In this document: in pieces, positions 45,138 through 54,579 of the stretch
Numbering within the stretch: position 1 is the stretch's first letter
Layout: the number at the start of each line of letters is the position of its first letter
DNA from: Alphaproteobacteria bacterium
GTDB lineage: Bacteria; Pseudomonadota; Alphaproteobacteria; UBA8366; GCA-2717185
Length of the DNA: 64,000 nucleotides
Direction: 5' to 3'
Assembly: GCA_021774435.1 (NCBI GenBank)
Contig: JAJFJB010000106.1
Coordinates: 1-64,000 of the forward strand
Notes under the pieces: generated by a model
The model's input: the letters and a program-made list of their open reading frames with translations, nothing else
Databases searched by the model: none
What the model was told of the DNA's origin: nothing
Made by a program: the position numbers and the translations under genes

Positions 45138-45898
45138 CGGAAATCGAAACCCTGCGCTTTCAACTGCTCGCGCAAACTGTCACGAAGCGGCGGGTGGAAC
45201 TTCTTGTCCATATCGTGTGTCCAGGAATCTGGCGTCGTCGCCTTGCCGATCGTCTCGTAATGTTCGGCGAGCGCGCCGTCATAACCGTTAAGCGAGGCGA
45301 GTGTCGCTTCGGCGTCGTATTTTTCGTAATGGATCGTCGCGCCGATATCCATGCGCGGCTTCTGGGGCGGTTGTTCAGCCGGCCAGCCCAGGCACATCCC
45401 GAAGAGGCAATAGACCCGGTTCGGCAAGCCTAGGATCTCCGCGGTCGCCATCGCGTCGTTTCGCACCGCACCGATCATCAGGCCACGCAAACCCAGCGAC
45501 TCCGCGGTCAGATAGGCAGACATGCCGACAAGGGCCGCGTCGACGCTAGAGACGAGACCGACCTCCATATTGTTGTCGCGCAAATTATGCTGATGTTTCA
45601 TCAAGGCATATTCAATGCGGGTCAGATCCACGCAGAAAGCGAGGAAGACTGGTGTATTCGCCACATGCTTTTGATTTCCTGTGACGACGGAGAGTTTCTG
45701 TTTTGTTTCGGGGTCGCGTACGACGATGGTCGTATAGGACTGGATATTAGACGATGTCGGTGCGCGGTAGGCGGCGCGCAAGACGGCTTCGATCATTTCG
45801 TCGGGAACCGGTTCGTCGGTGTATTTGCGGATGCTGACGCGGTTTTCCAGCAGACGAATTGTTTCGCTCGTGTAGGGCTCGGTGACGCTGTCGGGCAT
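45134..45898 (-). CDS. Nitroreductase family FMN oxidoreductase (NfsA/Frp-like)
   Basis: A 254-residue flavin reductase: ENRVSIRKYTDEPVP near residue 20 (FMN phosphate-binding RxSxRxF region), RAPTSSNIQSY, and GLMIGAVRN with LGLPNRVYCLFGMCLGWP. The length and C-terminal arm match the NfsA/Frp branch using NADPH. ATG 45898 is chosen over 45913 from its ribosome site. It could supply reduced flavin to the many flavin-dependent monooxygenases in this window (inference). Confidence 0.9.
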   Translation of the reverse strand: MPDSVTEPYTSETIRLLENRVSIRKYTDEPVPDEMIEAVLRAAYRAPTSSNIQSYTTIVVRDPETKQKLSVVTGNQKHVANTPVFLAFCVDLTRIEYALMKHQHNLRDNNMEVGLVSSVDAALVGMSAYLTAESLGLRGLMIGAVRNDAMATAEILGLPNRVYCLFGMCLGWPAEQPPQKPRMDIGATIHYEKYDAEATLASLNGYDGALAEHYETIGKATTPDSWTHDMDKKFHPPLRDSLREQLKAQGFDFR

Positions 45899-45997
45899 TC
45901 TTACATTCCACAATTTGCGATTGAGGGTGCCACTTCATAGCATGCTCGGCGGGGGCAGGTATAATCGCCGCCATCGCAAATGAATGGAGATGAGGGC

Positions 45998-46381
45998 ATG
46001 AGTGCGGTTCCCGCGGATGTGATGGATCTGATGAAGCGGTTCGGTAAGGCTTTCAACAAAGCCGATGTCGATGGCATTCTGACCTGTGTTACTGATGATT
46101 TTGAATGGCGTTTGGCTGCAGGACCGGACGCGCCCGATGGGAAGATTGTCATTGGACGCGATGCTGTGCGACAGGCATTGGCGGATCGGGATGCTGCGCT
46201 GGGCAGTGTCCGGATCTCGGAAGCCGAGGTTGCGATGGCGGGCGAACGCGTGCTTGGCACTTTCCGGGTAACGGGAACCTACGCCGATGGCGCGTCGTTG
46301 GATGTGCGTGGTGTCGATATCTACACGCTGCGCGATGGATTGATTGCGACCAAGGACAGTTACTGGAAACGTATCGATTAA
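45998..46381 (+). CDS. SnoaL/NTF2-like protein
   Basis: A 127-residue cone-shaped alpha+beta barrel protein: FGKAFNKADVDGILTCVTDDFEW at the start, IVIGRDAVRQAL in the middle and a beta-rich C-terminus with GVDIYTLRDGLIATKDSYWK. The fold hosts ketosteroid isomerases, polyketide cyclases and catalytically silent binding proteins. GGAGA seven bases before ATG 45998 fixes the start. It is followed after 14 bases by the fused CoA-transferase. Confidence 0.85.
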   Translation: MSAVPADVMDLMKRFGKAFNKADVDGILTCVTDDFEWRLAAGPDAPDGKIVIGRDAVRQALADRDAALGSVRISEAEVAMAGERVLGTFRVTGTYADGASLDVRGVDIYTLRDGLIATKDSYWKRID

Positions 46382-46395
46382 GGGCTGTATTCATA

Positions 46396-49047
46396 ATGAC
46401 CGGATCTCAGGATAACGACACGATGCCGAAAGCTTTGGAAGGGATCCGGGTGCTGGATTTCACCTGGGTCCGGGCAGGGCCGTGGTCGACGCGATGGCTT
46501 GGGGCGCTCGGGGCGGAGATCATCAAGGTCGAATGGCCTGCCAATGAGCGGGGGCGAATGACGGCTGTCACGCCGGAAGGGATCGAAGAGAGCCTGAATT
46601 CCTCGCCAACCTTCAACGATACGAACCCAAACAAGAAAAGCGTCACGGTCAATATGCGCAGCGAGGAAGGCCTCGCCGTCATCAAGAAGCTTGTTGCGAT
46701 ATCCGATGTGGTGACCGAAAACTTTAGCCCTAAGGCGCTGCGCAGTTGGGGGCTGGGCTATGATGTCCTGCGCGAGATCAAACCCGACATCATCTACATT
46801 TCGCATTCCGGTCTCGGACATACGGGGCGGCATAGTGAGTACACGATGATGGGACCGACGGCCCAGGCCTTTTCCGGGATGACGTTTCTGTCGGGCCTTC
46901 CGGACAAACCGCCGGCGGGTTGGGGATGGTCGATCCTCGATGATCTCGGCGGCACCAACATCGTTGATGGCGTTTTGGGGTCGCTCTACCGGCGCAACCG
47001 GACGGGTCTGGGTCAGCATATCGATCTATCGCAGATGGCGATCGGTATTACCTTGAACGGTCCGGCACTGTTGGATGCGACCATTAACGAAAGGGGCTCC
47101 CGGCGTGCGGGGTTCCCGTCGGGCAACCGCGCGCATTGGCCGGGAACGCCGATTCTGAATAACTACCGTGGCCCGACGGTCGCACCGCACAATGCCTACC
47201 GCACAAAAGGCAATGGCTATAACGACTGGTGCACGATCGTGTGCCATACAGACAGGGAATGGCGGGATCTTGTGTCGGCGATGGGACGTCCAGACTGGGC
47301 AGCGGACGAAAAATTTGCGCTGCTATCGGGGCGGCTGGAACATCAGGAGGAACTGGACCGGCACATTGAATCATGGACTCGGAGCCTTGATAAATATGCG
47401 GTTATGGAAGTTTGCCAGGCCGCAGGCGTGAGGGCGATGCCCGTGCAGAGCAGCCAAGACCGGGTCGAGAACGATCCTCAGCTGCAACACCGTGCCCTCT
47501 TCACCGAGATGGACCATCCGGTGCTCGGCCGCCGAAAATTTCAGAACGCGCCCTTCAAGCTTTCCGAGACCCCTGCGGTCCATACCAGTGCCGCGCCCCT
47601 GGTTGGCGAACATACGCAGGAGGTGCTTGAAGGATTGCTCGGTCTGCCGCACGAGGATGTCGTGAACGGCATCGAAAACAATATCTTCTGGCCGAAAACC
47701 GTAGACCGGTTCGACTATATCGACGCAATCGCGCAAAGCGGACCCTGGAAAGATGCCGGAGTCGCCGAACCCAAGCCCCGTAACGTCGATGTGGACGCGA
47801 AGAGCGATGGCGCGGGGCCGCTGACGGGTCTTCGTGTTCTGGAGCTGTCGGACGAAAAGGGGCAGTTCTGCGGCAAGCTGATGGGCGATCTGGGCGCGGA
47901 CGTGATCAAGATCGAGCCGCCGACGGGGGAAAATACGCGGACCGTTGGGCCGTTCCTGGACGACCATCCGCATCGTGAACGCAGCCTCGCCTTCTGGCAC
48001 TACAATACCTCGAAGCGGGGTATCACGCTTAATCTGGAAACTGAAGATGGCCGCGATCTGTTTCGCCGTCTCGCGGCGAATGCCGATGTCATTCTGGAGA
48101 CCTTTGCACCCGGCTATTTGTCCGGGTTGGGCGTAGGGTATGAGACGCTCAAGGCCGCAAACCCGAAACTCATCGTTTGCTCTTTGACACCCTTCGGTCA
48201 GACAGGCCCGTGGAAGGACTACGTCGGCAGCGATCTGACCCATCTGGCGGCGGGTGGCTTCATGGGCTGTTGCGGTTACGATGAAGCGGACGATCCGGAA
48301 CAAGTTCCCATTGCGCCCGGCGGAGGCAACGCCTGGCACACCGCCGGCAACTTCGCCTATATGGGAATTCTGGCCGCCCTGTTACATCGTGATAATTCGG
48401 GCGAGGGTCAGTATATCGATGTGTCGGTGCATGATTCCTGTGCCGTAACCACGGAGATGCATATCCCGACCTACATTTACCACGGCAAAGTTGTAATCCG
48501 GCAAACCGGGCGGCACGCGCAGATGGCGCCGAACGCCTCTGCACAATTCCGTTGTGCCGACGGTGGTTACGTGAATGCGCAGGCCAACCGGGTTCCGTTC
48601 CGTAAATTTCCCGACCTTATTGCTTGGATGAAAGAGCACGGCCTCGAAGAAGATCTAGAAGACGAAAAATATGCGACACCGAAGGGATTCACCGAAAATG
48701 CCGAGCATATCGACGGCGTGATCGCGCGATTTGCGGCGCACTTGCCGCACGATGAGGTCGCCCACGGTGGCCAGGCACGGCAATTCAATTGGGGGGCGGT
48801 CCGGGCGCCCGATGCGCTGATCGACGACGGGCATCTTGCAGATCGCGGTTTTTGGGTCGATGTCGTGCATCCGGAGCTTGGGCGAACGTTCAAATATCCC
48901 GGTGCCGCCGCCATTCACAATGGTTCGCCCTGGAAAATTTCCCGGCGCGCACCGTTACTCGGCGAACATAATCAGGAAATCTATGGCAAAGAACTCGGTC
49001 TCGATGCGGCCGTGTTAACCTATTTGACGGAAGCGGGTGTGTTGTAG
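46396..49047 (+). CDS. Tandem-fused family III (CaiB/BaiF) CoA-transferase
   Basis: An 883-residue protein with two complete CaiB-type domains (about 12-400 and 435-880) in one chain; single-domain relatives are about 400 residues. Domain 1 opens with GIRVLDFTWVRAGPW and has SILDDLGGTNIVDGVLG, where Asp fits the catalytic acyl-acceptor. Domain 2 opens with GLRVLELSDEKGQFCGKLMGDLGADVIKIE, but the matching position reads NAWHTAGNFAYMG with no Asp. Family III enzymes normally work as interlocked dimers, so the fusion may mimic a heterodimer with one active site. ATG 46423 is an alternative start. Confidence 0.9.
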   Translation: MTGSQDNDTMPKALEGIRVLDFTWVRAGPWSTRWLGALGAEIIKVEWPANERGRMTAVTPEGIEESLNSSPTFNDTNPNKKSVTVNMRSEEGLAVIKKLVAISDVVTENFSPKALRSWGLGYDVLREIKPDIIYISHSGLGHTGRHSEYTMMGPTAQAFSGMTFLSGLPDKPPAGWGWSILDDLGGTNIVDGVLGSLYRRNRTGLGQHIDLSQMAIGITLNGPALLDATINERGSRRAGFPSGNRAHWPGTPILNNYRGPTVAPHNAYRTKGNGYNDWCTIVCHTDREWRDLVSAMGRPDWAADEKFALLSGRLEHQEELDRHIESWTRSLDKYAVMEVCQAAGVRAMPVQSSQDRVENDPQLQHRALFTEMDHPVLGRRKFQNAPFKLSETPAVHTSAAPLVGEHTQEVLEGLLGLPHEDVVNGIENNIFWPKTVDRFDYIDAIAQSGPWKDAGVAEPKPRNVDVDAKSDGAGPLTGLRVLELSDEKGQFCGKLMGDLGADVIKIEPPTGENTRTVGPFLDDHPHRERSLAFWHYNTSKRGITLNLETEDGRDLFRRLAANADVILETFAPGYLSGLGVGYETLKAANPKLIVCSLTPFGQTGPWKDYVGSDLTHLAAGGFMGCCGYDEADDPEQVPIAPGGGNAWHTAGNFAYMGILAALLHRDNSGEGQYIDVSVHDSCAVTTEMHIPTYIYHGKVVIRQTGRHAQMAPNASAQFRCADGGYVNAQANRVPFRKFPDLIAWMKEHGLEEDLEDEKYATPKGFTENAEHIDGVIARFAAHLPHDEVAHGGQARQFNWGAVRAPDALIDDGHLADRGFWVDVVHPELGRTFKYPGAAAIHNGSPWKISRRAPLLGEHNQEIYGKELGLDAAVLTYLTEAGVL

Positions 49048-49133
49048 CGACCGTTAAATTGAAGGTAAAGAAGGCGGCGGACAGCTATGTCAGGGAACTA
49101 CCGTTCGGACTTCAGTTCACGCCCGCCTCGCAG

Positions 49134-50678
49134 TTAATCCCCCGACGCTTCAGCTTCTTTAGCGGTCGCCTTTTTGCCAAAGCGGCCCCTGAAACCGAAA
49201 TGCCAGATGAAGAAGATGGTCAAGAGCAGGAAGACGGCCGAGATGGGCCGCGTGATCAGTATCGTCAGGTCCGTTTTGTGCATCAGCATTGTCTGACGCA
49301 ACGCCATTTCCAGCATTGGTCCCAATAGAAAACCGATCACCAGGCAGACGATGGAGAAACCGGCCTTGCGCATCATGTAACCGATGCCGGCGAAGACCAG
49401 GAGCAGCCCGACATCGAACATCGAGTTGGACGGAATGTAGACGCCGAGGACGCAGAAAACCGTGACGACCGGCAGGATGATCTTCTTCGGAATCAGGACG
49501 AATTTGACCCAAATCGTGATGCCGATACGGCCGATGACCAGATGGGCCAGATTGGCCATCAGCATCGAGGCGAATATCGAATAGACCAGCGCGCCATGCT
49601 CGACCATCATCAACGGTCCGGGCACGACGCCATGGATCATGAAGGCGCCGATCAGCAGCGCGGCGGCGACATTGCCTGGGATGCCCAGCGCGATGGTCGG
49701 GATCAAGTTGGAACCGACGACGGCGCTGTTGGAGGCTTCGGTTGCCTGGATACCCTCGATGGTGCCCTTACCGAATTCCTCCGGGTTTTTCGACCCGCGT
49801 TTGGCGGCGCCGTAGCCGAGGAACGCGGCGAGCGAGACACCAAGGCCGGGCAGCATGCCGACGCCGGTGCCGATGCAGGCCGAACGCAGCAAGGTCTTCC
49901 AATTGCCCCAGAACTCGCTTATCAGCAGTTTATTCTGATCCTTGAAACCCAGCTCGGTCGTGACTTTTTTCGGTTCGCCGGTCTTCTTCAACGCGAAAAT
50001 CTGTGCCAGCACCGAACTAAGCGCGAGTGTCCCGATCGCCATCGGGGTCAGCGGAATGCCATCGAACAGCTCGACCGTACCGAAGGTCATGCGCTCCGAA
50101 GCGTCGACCGGGTCGAGGCCCCAGCTGGCGAGGAACATGCCGACAGCCGCGGCCATGATGCCCTTGACCAGGGACTTGCCGGCCAGTGCCGCAATCAGTG
50201 TGAAGGAGAAGATGATGATCGCGGTGAATTCCGGCGGCCCGAAGGTCAGTGCAATTGCGGCAAACGGCGCGGCGAGCAGGATCAGCATGCAGTCTGAAAA
50301 GGTATCGCCGCAGACCGAGGAATAGAGCGCCGTCTTCATTGCCTTCAGCGGCTTGCCTTTCTGCGCAAGCGGATAACCGTCCAGCGCCGTCGCAGCCGCC
50401 TCCGGTGTTCCAGGCGTGTTAATCAGGATCGCCGGTATGGCGCCGCCGGATGTCCCGCCCTTATTGACGCCGACGAGAAATGCGATAGCCGCCAGCGGTG
50501 TGAAGTAAAAGGTGATCGGGACGAGGATCGCCAGCGCAGTGACGGAACCTAAGCCCGGCGTCACACCAAAGATGATGCCCAAGGTCACGCCACCGCAGAT
50601 GAACAGCATGTTTTTCAGCGTGAACGCAGCCTCGAACCCTGCGCTCAGATGCGATGCCATTTCCAGCAGCGTTTCCAT
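49134..50678 (-). CDS. tctA: Tripartite tricarboxylate transporter, large permease TctA
   Basis: A 514-residue integral membrane protein with about 11-12 hydrophobic segments and the TctA signatures GVTPGLGSVTALAILVP near the start and GIGMLPGLG-like GTGVGMLPGLGVSLAAFLGYGAAKR near 280. It forms the translocation path for a carboxylate captured by TctC. AGGAA precedes ATG 50678. It follows tctB by 11 bases; the C-terminus is charged and cytoplasmic. Confidence 0.95.
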   Translation of the reverse strand: METLLEMASHLSAGFEAAFTLKNMLFICGGVTLGIIFGVTPGLGSVTALAILVPITFYFTPLAAIAFLVGVNKGGTSGGAIPAILINTPGTPEAAATALDGYPLAQKGKPLKAMKTALYSSVCGDTFSDCMLILLAAPFAAIALTFGPPEFTAIIIFSFTLIAALAGKSLVKGIMAAAVGMFLASWGLDPVDASERMTFGTVELFDGIPLTPMAIGTLALSSVLAQIFALKKTGEPKKVTTELGFKDQNKLLISEFWGNWKTLLRSACIGTGVGMLPGLGVSLAAFLGYGAAKRGSKNPEEFGKGTIEGIQATEASNSAVVGSNLIPTIALGIPGNVAAALLIGAFMIHGVVPGPLMMVEHGALVYSIFASMLMANLAHLVIGRIGITIWVKFVLIPKKIILPVVTVFCVLGVYIPSNSMFDVGLLLVFAGIGYMMRKAGFSIVCLVIGFLLGPMLEMALRQTMLMHKTDLTILITRPISAVFLLLTIFFIWHFGFRGRFGKKATAKEAEASGD

Positions 50679-50689
50679 AGATTGATTCC

Positions 50690-51175
50690 TTATTCCCGCC
50701 AGAAACCGGGCAGTTCCGCCGTGAAGACGTGCCACGCGAACTGCGACAGGATGATAGGGGTCGCGATGGCGAGGATCGCCAAGAGCCAGTAATTCCGCAG
50801 CCCGGCAAAATACAGGCCCGCCGCCAGCAACACCGTCATCGTCGGTTCGAAGCCGACATAGGTCGTGCCGAACCACGCGATGATCGACGCGCCGATCCAG
50901 AGCCCGAGATTCTTGAATTCGGTCCAGCCCATGCCCGAGGCTTCCGCCCCGAACTCTTCGTGCTCTTCGTCTTCCGTTTTGCGCGAGAAGAAGGCCCCGG
51001 CACTCATGATAATTGCGAGAAGCAGCGTAACGGTAATCGCAAGTGAGGGGATGAAGCTCGGCGCCAGATCCAAATGACTATCGGGCGGCGATGTCTGGGT
51101 CGGGATAATCCAAAATATGAACAATAGCGAAATCGCGCTGATTACCACGCCCGACCAGATGTGCGTTTGTCGCAA
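50690..51175 (-). CDS. tctB: Tripartite tricarboxylate transporter, small permease TctB
   Basis: A 161-residue membrane protein with four predicted helices and a charged central loop (KTEDEEHEEF, about 67-76), typical for the poorly conserved TctB subunit. The start is a TTG with AGGGG about nine bases upstream. It lies between tctC and tctA on the same strand, the usual order. Confidence 0.9.
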   Translation of the reverse strand: MRQTHIWSGVVISAISLLFIFWIIPTQTSPPDSHLDLAPSFIPSLAITVTLLLAIIMSAGAFFSRKTEDEEHEEFGAEASGMGWTEFKNLGLWIGASIIAWFGTTYVGFEPTMTVLLAAGLYFAGLRNYWLLAILAIATPIILSQFAWHVFTAELPGFWRE

Positions 51176-51253
51176 TGGCCATCGCCCCTAGCTAATCTGT
51201 GATCTTTTGCGCAACTGCGATAGGCAACCGATTTGCGAGCGGCGCGGAAGAAT

Positions 51254-51285
51254 TTACGGATGGAGCAATTGCGCTCCATCCGTAA
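51254..51285 (-). terminator. 13-bp hairpin between tctC and tctB
   Basis: Perfect 13-base arms (51254-51266, 51273-51285) with a six-base loop begin nine bases after the tctC stop. Read leftward, the stem is followed by a moderately T-rich run. It probably causes partial termination or protects the tctC message, keeping the binding protein more abundant than the permease. Confidence 0.7.
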
Positions 51286-51293
51286 TTCATTTG

Positions 51294-52241
51294 CTACTTA
51301 ATGTAACCTGTCGCCCGAGCGACCTTGTCGAGGCTGACCAGTGTTTGATCGACGACCTTCTGGAATTCAGCAGAAGACAGGTAACGCTTCGGGAACTTGA
51401 TCCGTTCCAGAATTTTCGTGAAGTCGGGATCGTCCATGGACGCTTTTACAGCGGCTTCAAGTTTTGCGCGTGCGGCTTCGGGTATGCCCTTCGGCGCAAC
51501 GATTCCGTTATCCCCCGGCATTGCAACACCATACAGCTCTTGCGTCGACGGTGCGTTCGGTGCCAGCGGATGGCGGTTCGAAAGGAACGATGCAAGCACG
51601 ATCATCTTCTCGCCATATTTCTGATGAACGCCGCCGCTAAAGGCGAAATCTACTTTATTACCGAGCAGGAACGGCACCATTTCGCCGCCACCGCGTGTCG
51701 GGATCGCCGTCCAGTCGACGCCCTCTTGCTGCGCGATAAAATTGACGAATGCCTTGGACATGCCACCCATATCGGCCACGTTGATGCCCGGATTGGCCTT
51801 GGAATAGGTTACCAGTTCCTTCAGTGTCGTGTAGGGTTTCCCCGGTACGCTAACGAGCCCCATCTGATATTGGCTGACGCCGGCGACGAACTGGAAGTCG
51901 GAGGTTTTGTATTTGACCGACTTTTGCGTCATTGGAATCCAGGTCAAAGTCGAAATGCCGACGAATTCAATCGTATAACCGTCAGCCTTGGATTTCGACG
52001 CGACAGTTGATCCGACGGCACCGCCACCGCCCGGCCGCGTCTTCACGATGACTTTCTGGCCAAGCTCCTTGCCCATGGCCTTCGACAGTACCTGGCCCAT
52101 GGTCTCCGTGGTACCACCCGGTTTCCACGGAATGATCATGGTGATCGGCTTGGACGGGTAATCCGCCGCGAAGGCGCCGGAGATGACGCTACCAACAAGT
52201 GCGATGGCACCTGCTGCCGCTAAAAATTGACGTGTCCGCAT
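51294..52241 (-). CDS. tctC: Tripartite tricarboxylate transporter, periplasmic receptor TctC (Bug family)
   Basis: A 315-residue extracytoplasmic binding protein. A signal peptide with Arg residues, a hydrophobic core and cleavage after AFA (about residue 25) is followed by ADYPSKPITMIIPWKPGGTTE, the Bug-family start, and later a VKTRPGGGGAVGS loop that grips the carboxylate. GGAGG precedes the ATG. The tctC gene is divergent from a LysR regulator, which likely controls the transporter in response to the ligand. Ligand unknown. Confidence 0.93.
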   Translation of the reverse strand: MRTRQFLAAAGAIALVGSVISGAFAADYPSKPITMIIPWKPGGTTETMGQVLSKAMGKELGQKVIVKTRPGGGGAVGSTVASKSKADGYTIEFVGISTLTWIPMTQKSVKYKTSDFQFVAGVSQYQMGLVSVPGKPYTTLKELVTYSKANPGINVADMGGMSKAFVNFIAQQEGVDWTAIPTRGGGEMVPFLLGNKVDFAFSGGVHQKYGEKMIVLASFLSNRHPLAPNAPSTQELYGVAMPGDNGIVAPKGIPEAARAKLEAAVKASMDDPDFTKILERIKFPKRYLSSAEFQKVVDQTLVSLDKVARATGYIK

Positions 52242-52410
52242 AGTCTTCCTCCCAGAACAATTGTCGCAAAGTTCATTTTTTGACTGATTTTCTTATATTT
52301 CGGGCAAAATACTAAGCTTCTCTCTTCCTATTCGGGAAATACTATATTGATATAGCCGATATAAGAGAAACTTATATAATGATCTAACGAGGCTAAAAAT
52401 CGGAGGGCCC
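52242..52410. promoter_or_regulatory. Divergent tctC-LysR control region
   Basis: AT-rich 169-base gap between divergent genes. Around 52340-52380 there are overlapping imperfect dyads (TATTGATATAGC-CGATATA and TTATAT elements) of the T-N11-A type expected of a LysR site. No single operator can be fixed by eye. Confidence 0.45.
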
Positions 52411-53340
52411 ATGAAGGTCAATCAGTTGAGTTACTTTCTGGCGATTGTCGAAGCGGGAAGTCTTTCCGGAGCGGCGCAAAGTTTGGGTGTTGCTCAGCCC
52501 GCCTTGAGCCAACATATCGCCAACCTGGAACAGGAATTGGACGTCGCTTTGCTTGAACGCTCTTCGCGGGGCGTGTCGACGACCCCGGCCGGGGATTTGC
52601 TGTACGAGCACGCTCGTACGATTGTTCGGCAGATAGAACGGGCAGAAACAGATGTGCGGCATCTCGGTCAATCGCCGAGCGGTGAAATTGTCGTCGTTCT
52701 CGCGGCGTCCGTATCGCAGATTATTTCGCCGGTGCTTGCGACGTCCGTGGCCGAGCGGTTTCCAGAGGTCAATCTCATCATTCAGGAAGGCATGAGTATT
52801 AACATCGCCAAGCTGGTTGAAAGCGGTCGCGCCGATCTCGCTTTTGTACCAAGTGCGATAATGCCGTCTGGCGTGGAATCGGAACATATGCTGGTCGAAG
52901 AACTCGCGTTAGGTGGCGCGAGAGGAAGCGAAGGAGACACCGATGAGCCTATTGACTTCGAACTCGCCTGCGAGTTCCCCCTAGTTCTGCCGTCGCGACC
53001 GCATTACATCCGCAACACGCTTGAGCAGGTCGCGTTTGACCAGGGACTTCGTCTGAATATCAAGGCTGAACAGGACTCGCCGCGTTTGCTTCCACGGATG
53101 GTGGCTTCTGGATACGCCTATTCAGTACTCCCGGAGAATGGATTTTCCGAGGTGCCGGATCTCGGCAGCATCTTCATGCGGAAAATTGTGCACCCTGATT
53201 TTTCGCGCTCGCTGCACATCATTTGGCCAAGAGTCGCAGCGCAAGACCGGCTGACGATTGAGGTCAGGGCGATCTTGCGCGATGTCATTGCGGAATTAGT
53301 GTCGACGGGACACCTTCGGGGTCACCTGAAGAAAAACTAA
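52411..53340 (+). CDS. LysR family transcriptional regulator
   Basis: A 309-residue LysR regulator: MKVNQLSYFLAIVEAGSLSGAAQ, then SLGVAQPALSQHIANLEQELDVALLER, is the winged helix-turn-helix (residues 1-60), followed by a type-2 periplasmic-binding-like effector domain. The effector domain resembles the NAC/Cbl-like subgroup with RPHYIRNTLEQV. GGAGG precedes the ATG. Divergent from tctCBA, its probable target. Confidence 0.94.
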   Translation: MKVNQLSYFLAIVEAGSLSGAAQSLGVAQPALSQHIANLEQELDVALLERSSRGVSTTPAGDLLYEHARTIVRQIERAETDVRHLGQSPSGEIVVVLAASVSQIISPVLATSVAERFPEVNLIIQEGMSINIAKLVESGRADLAFVPSAIMPSGVESEHMLVEELALGGARGSEGDTDEPIDFELACEFPLVLPSRPHYIRNTLEQVAFDQGLRLNIKAEQDSPRLLPRMVASGYAYSVLPENGFSEVPDLGSIFMRKIVHPDFSRSLHIIWPRVAAQDRLTIEVRAILRDVIAELVSTGHLRGHLKKN

Positions 53341-53368
53341 GACGGACGCCTGCAAAAGTCCGCGATTT

Positions 53369-54457
53369 TTATAGTGCGGTCAGCGGAACCTGGGTTTCCA
53401 TTCCGGGGACGACGACGCCGCCTCTGTCTCCGACCGCCACGCTGCCATACCTTTCGGCAAAGGCGCCGGGAAGCGCCAAGCCGTCCGGTGGCGACAGCCA
53501 AAGTCTCAGCAGATAGCGCCTTCGCTCCGGCTCCGGCCAATCTTCGTAGGCCGTGCGATTGTGCAGGATCTGATGATTGTGGATGAGCTGGATGTCGCCG
53601 GGCTCGAAGTCCATGGAGAGGAAGAGTTCCGGATCGTTTGCGAGGTCGGTCAGCATATCCAGCGCTTCGACCAGTAACGGGTCGAAGGGGCCGACATCGG
53701 GATGGTCCTGGGCTTCGTCGATGAATTGGCGCAGGAAGCTGATGACCAATCGCCCATCGCAATAATTGAAAACGGGAAGATCGTACCAGGGTCCTTTGCC
53801 TTCGGGGATTTCCTTGCGGCGATTTCGGGGCACGGGCCCATACAGAACCTGCGCGAGATCGGGTCGCCGTTTCCACATTTCGTCATGGATCGTGTACGAG
53901 CTGACAATCGTGCTTAGTCCGCCGCTTTTTGCCTGATGAAGACATAACAAGGATACCATATCGACAGAGTCGCTGTGATACAGGAGATGGCGGTTGCTGA
54001 GATAGCCTCGGCGGCTGGGGTCGTCATATCGGTCGGTAATATCCGTGACATGACCCAGCAGATGTCCACGAGCATTCTGGGAGCGGGCGCTGCCCATATA
54101 GGTTCCGAAGGCCCAATACATCGTCGCAATTTCTTCAAAGCTGAATTCGTCGACGGGAAAATTCCGAAGTAAGACGAAACCGCGGCCATGAAGCGCCTCG
54201 CGGCGCAGATCTTCCAGAGTGTCGCCGAAGGAAGGCATTTGGAAGTCCGCCTTGGTCATCTTTCCAATGCCGTCTTTTCTGGCGCGTGCGCGCCGCATCG
54301 CATCGATCATTTCCGAACGTTCCGCATCCGACAACGGGTACATCCATTCGGTCGAATTCTTCAACGCGGACCCATACCAGACTCCGGGGCCGCCGACGGG
54401 GCCATTGGCTGGCGGTGGATGATTTGGCGACAATCTGTTACCCGCAAGGATGCTCAT
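53369..54457 (-). CDS. TauD/TfdA-family Fe(II)/2-oxoglutarate dioxygenase
   Basis: A 362-residue non-haem iron dioxygenase. H161 and D163 in LLYHSDSVDM and H299 in ILHNRTAYED form the facial triad; the Arg-rich ERRRYLLRLWL segment after it binds 2-oxoglutarate. Family members hydroxylate sulfonates, aryloxy acids, gamma-butyrobetaine and others. It is longer than TauD, with about 60 extra N-terminal residues. GGAGA precedes the ATG. Substrate unknown. Confidence 0.9.
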   Translation of the reverse strand: MSILAGNRLSPNHPPPANGPVGGPGVWYGSALKNSTEWMYPLSDAERSEMIDAMRRARARKDGIGKMTKADFQMPSFGDTLEDLRREALHGRGFVLLRNFPVDEFSFEEIATMYWAFGTYMGSARSQNARGHLLGHVTDITDRYDDPSRRGYLSNRHLLYHSDSVDMVSLLCLHQAKSGGLSTIVSSYTIHDEMWKRRPDLAQVLYGPVPRNRRKEIPEGKGPWYDLPVFNYCDGRLVISFLRQFIDEAQDHPDVGPFDPLLVEALDMLTDLANDPELFLSMDFEPGDIQLIHNHQILHNRTAYEDWPEPERRRYLLRLWLSPPDGLALPGAFAERYGSVAVGDRGGVVVPGMETQVPLTAL

Positions 54458-54579
54458 GATCTCTCCGACAACTGCAATAGGATGGTTTAGTAACGCTATT
54501 GAATACGATATTCTTACCCGGTTAGCACGTGCGAGCGGAAGACCTGTTCGCAGACTCAGCGAAAAGGAGAAGCATTAGA

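Noticed and set aside
47371-48339. Minus-strand 322-codon open frame
   Set aside because: Antisense to the fused CoA-transferase; no independent support.
53343-53370. Terminator after the LysR gene
   Set aside because: Only a five-base stem with a ten-base loop precedes a short T run; too weak to call.
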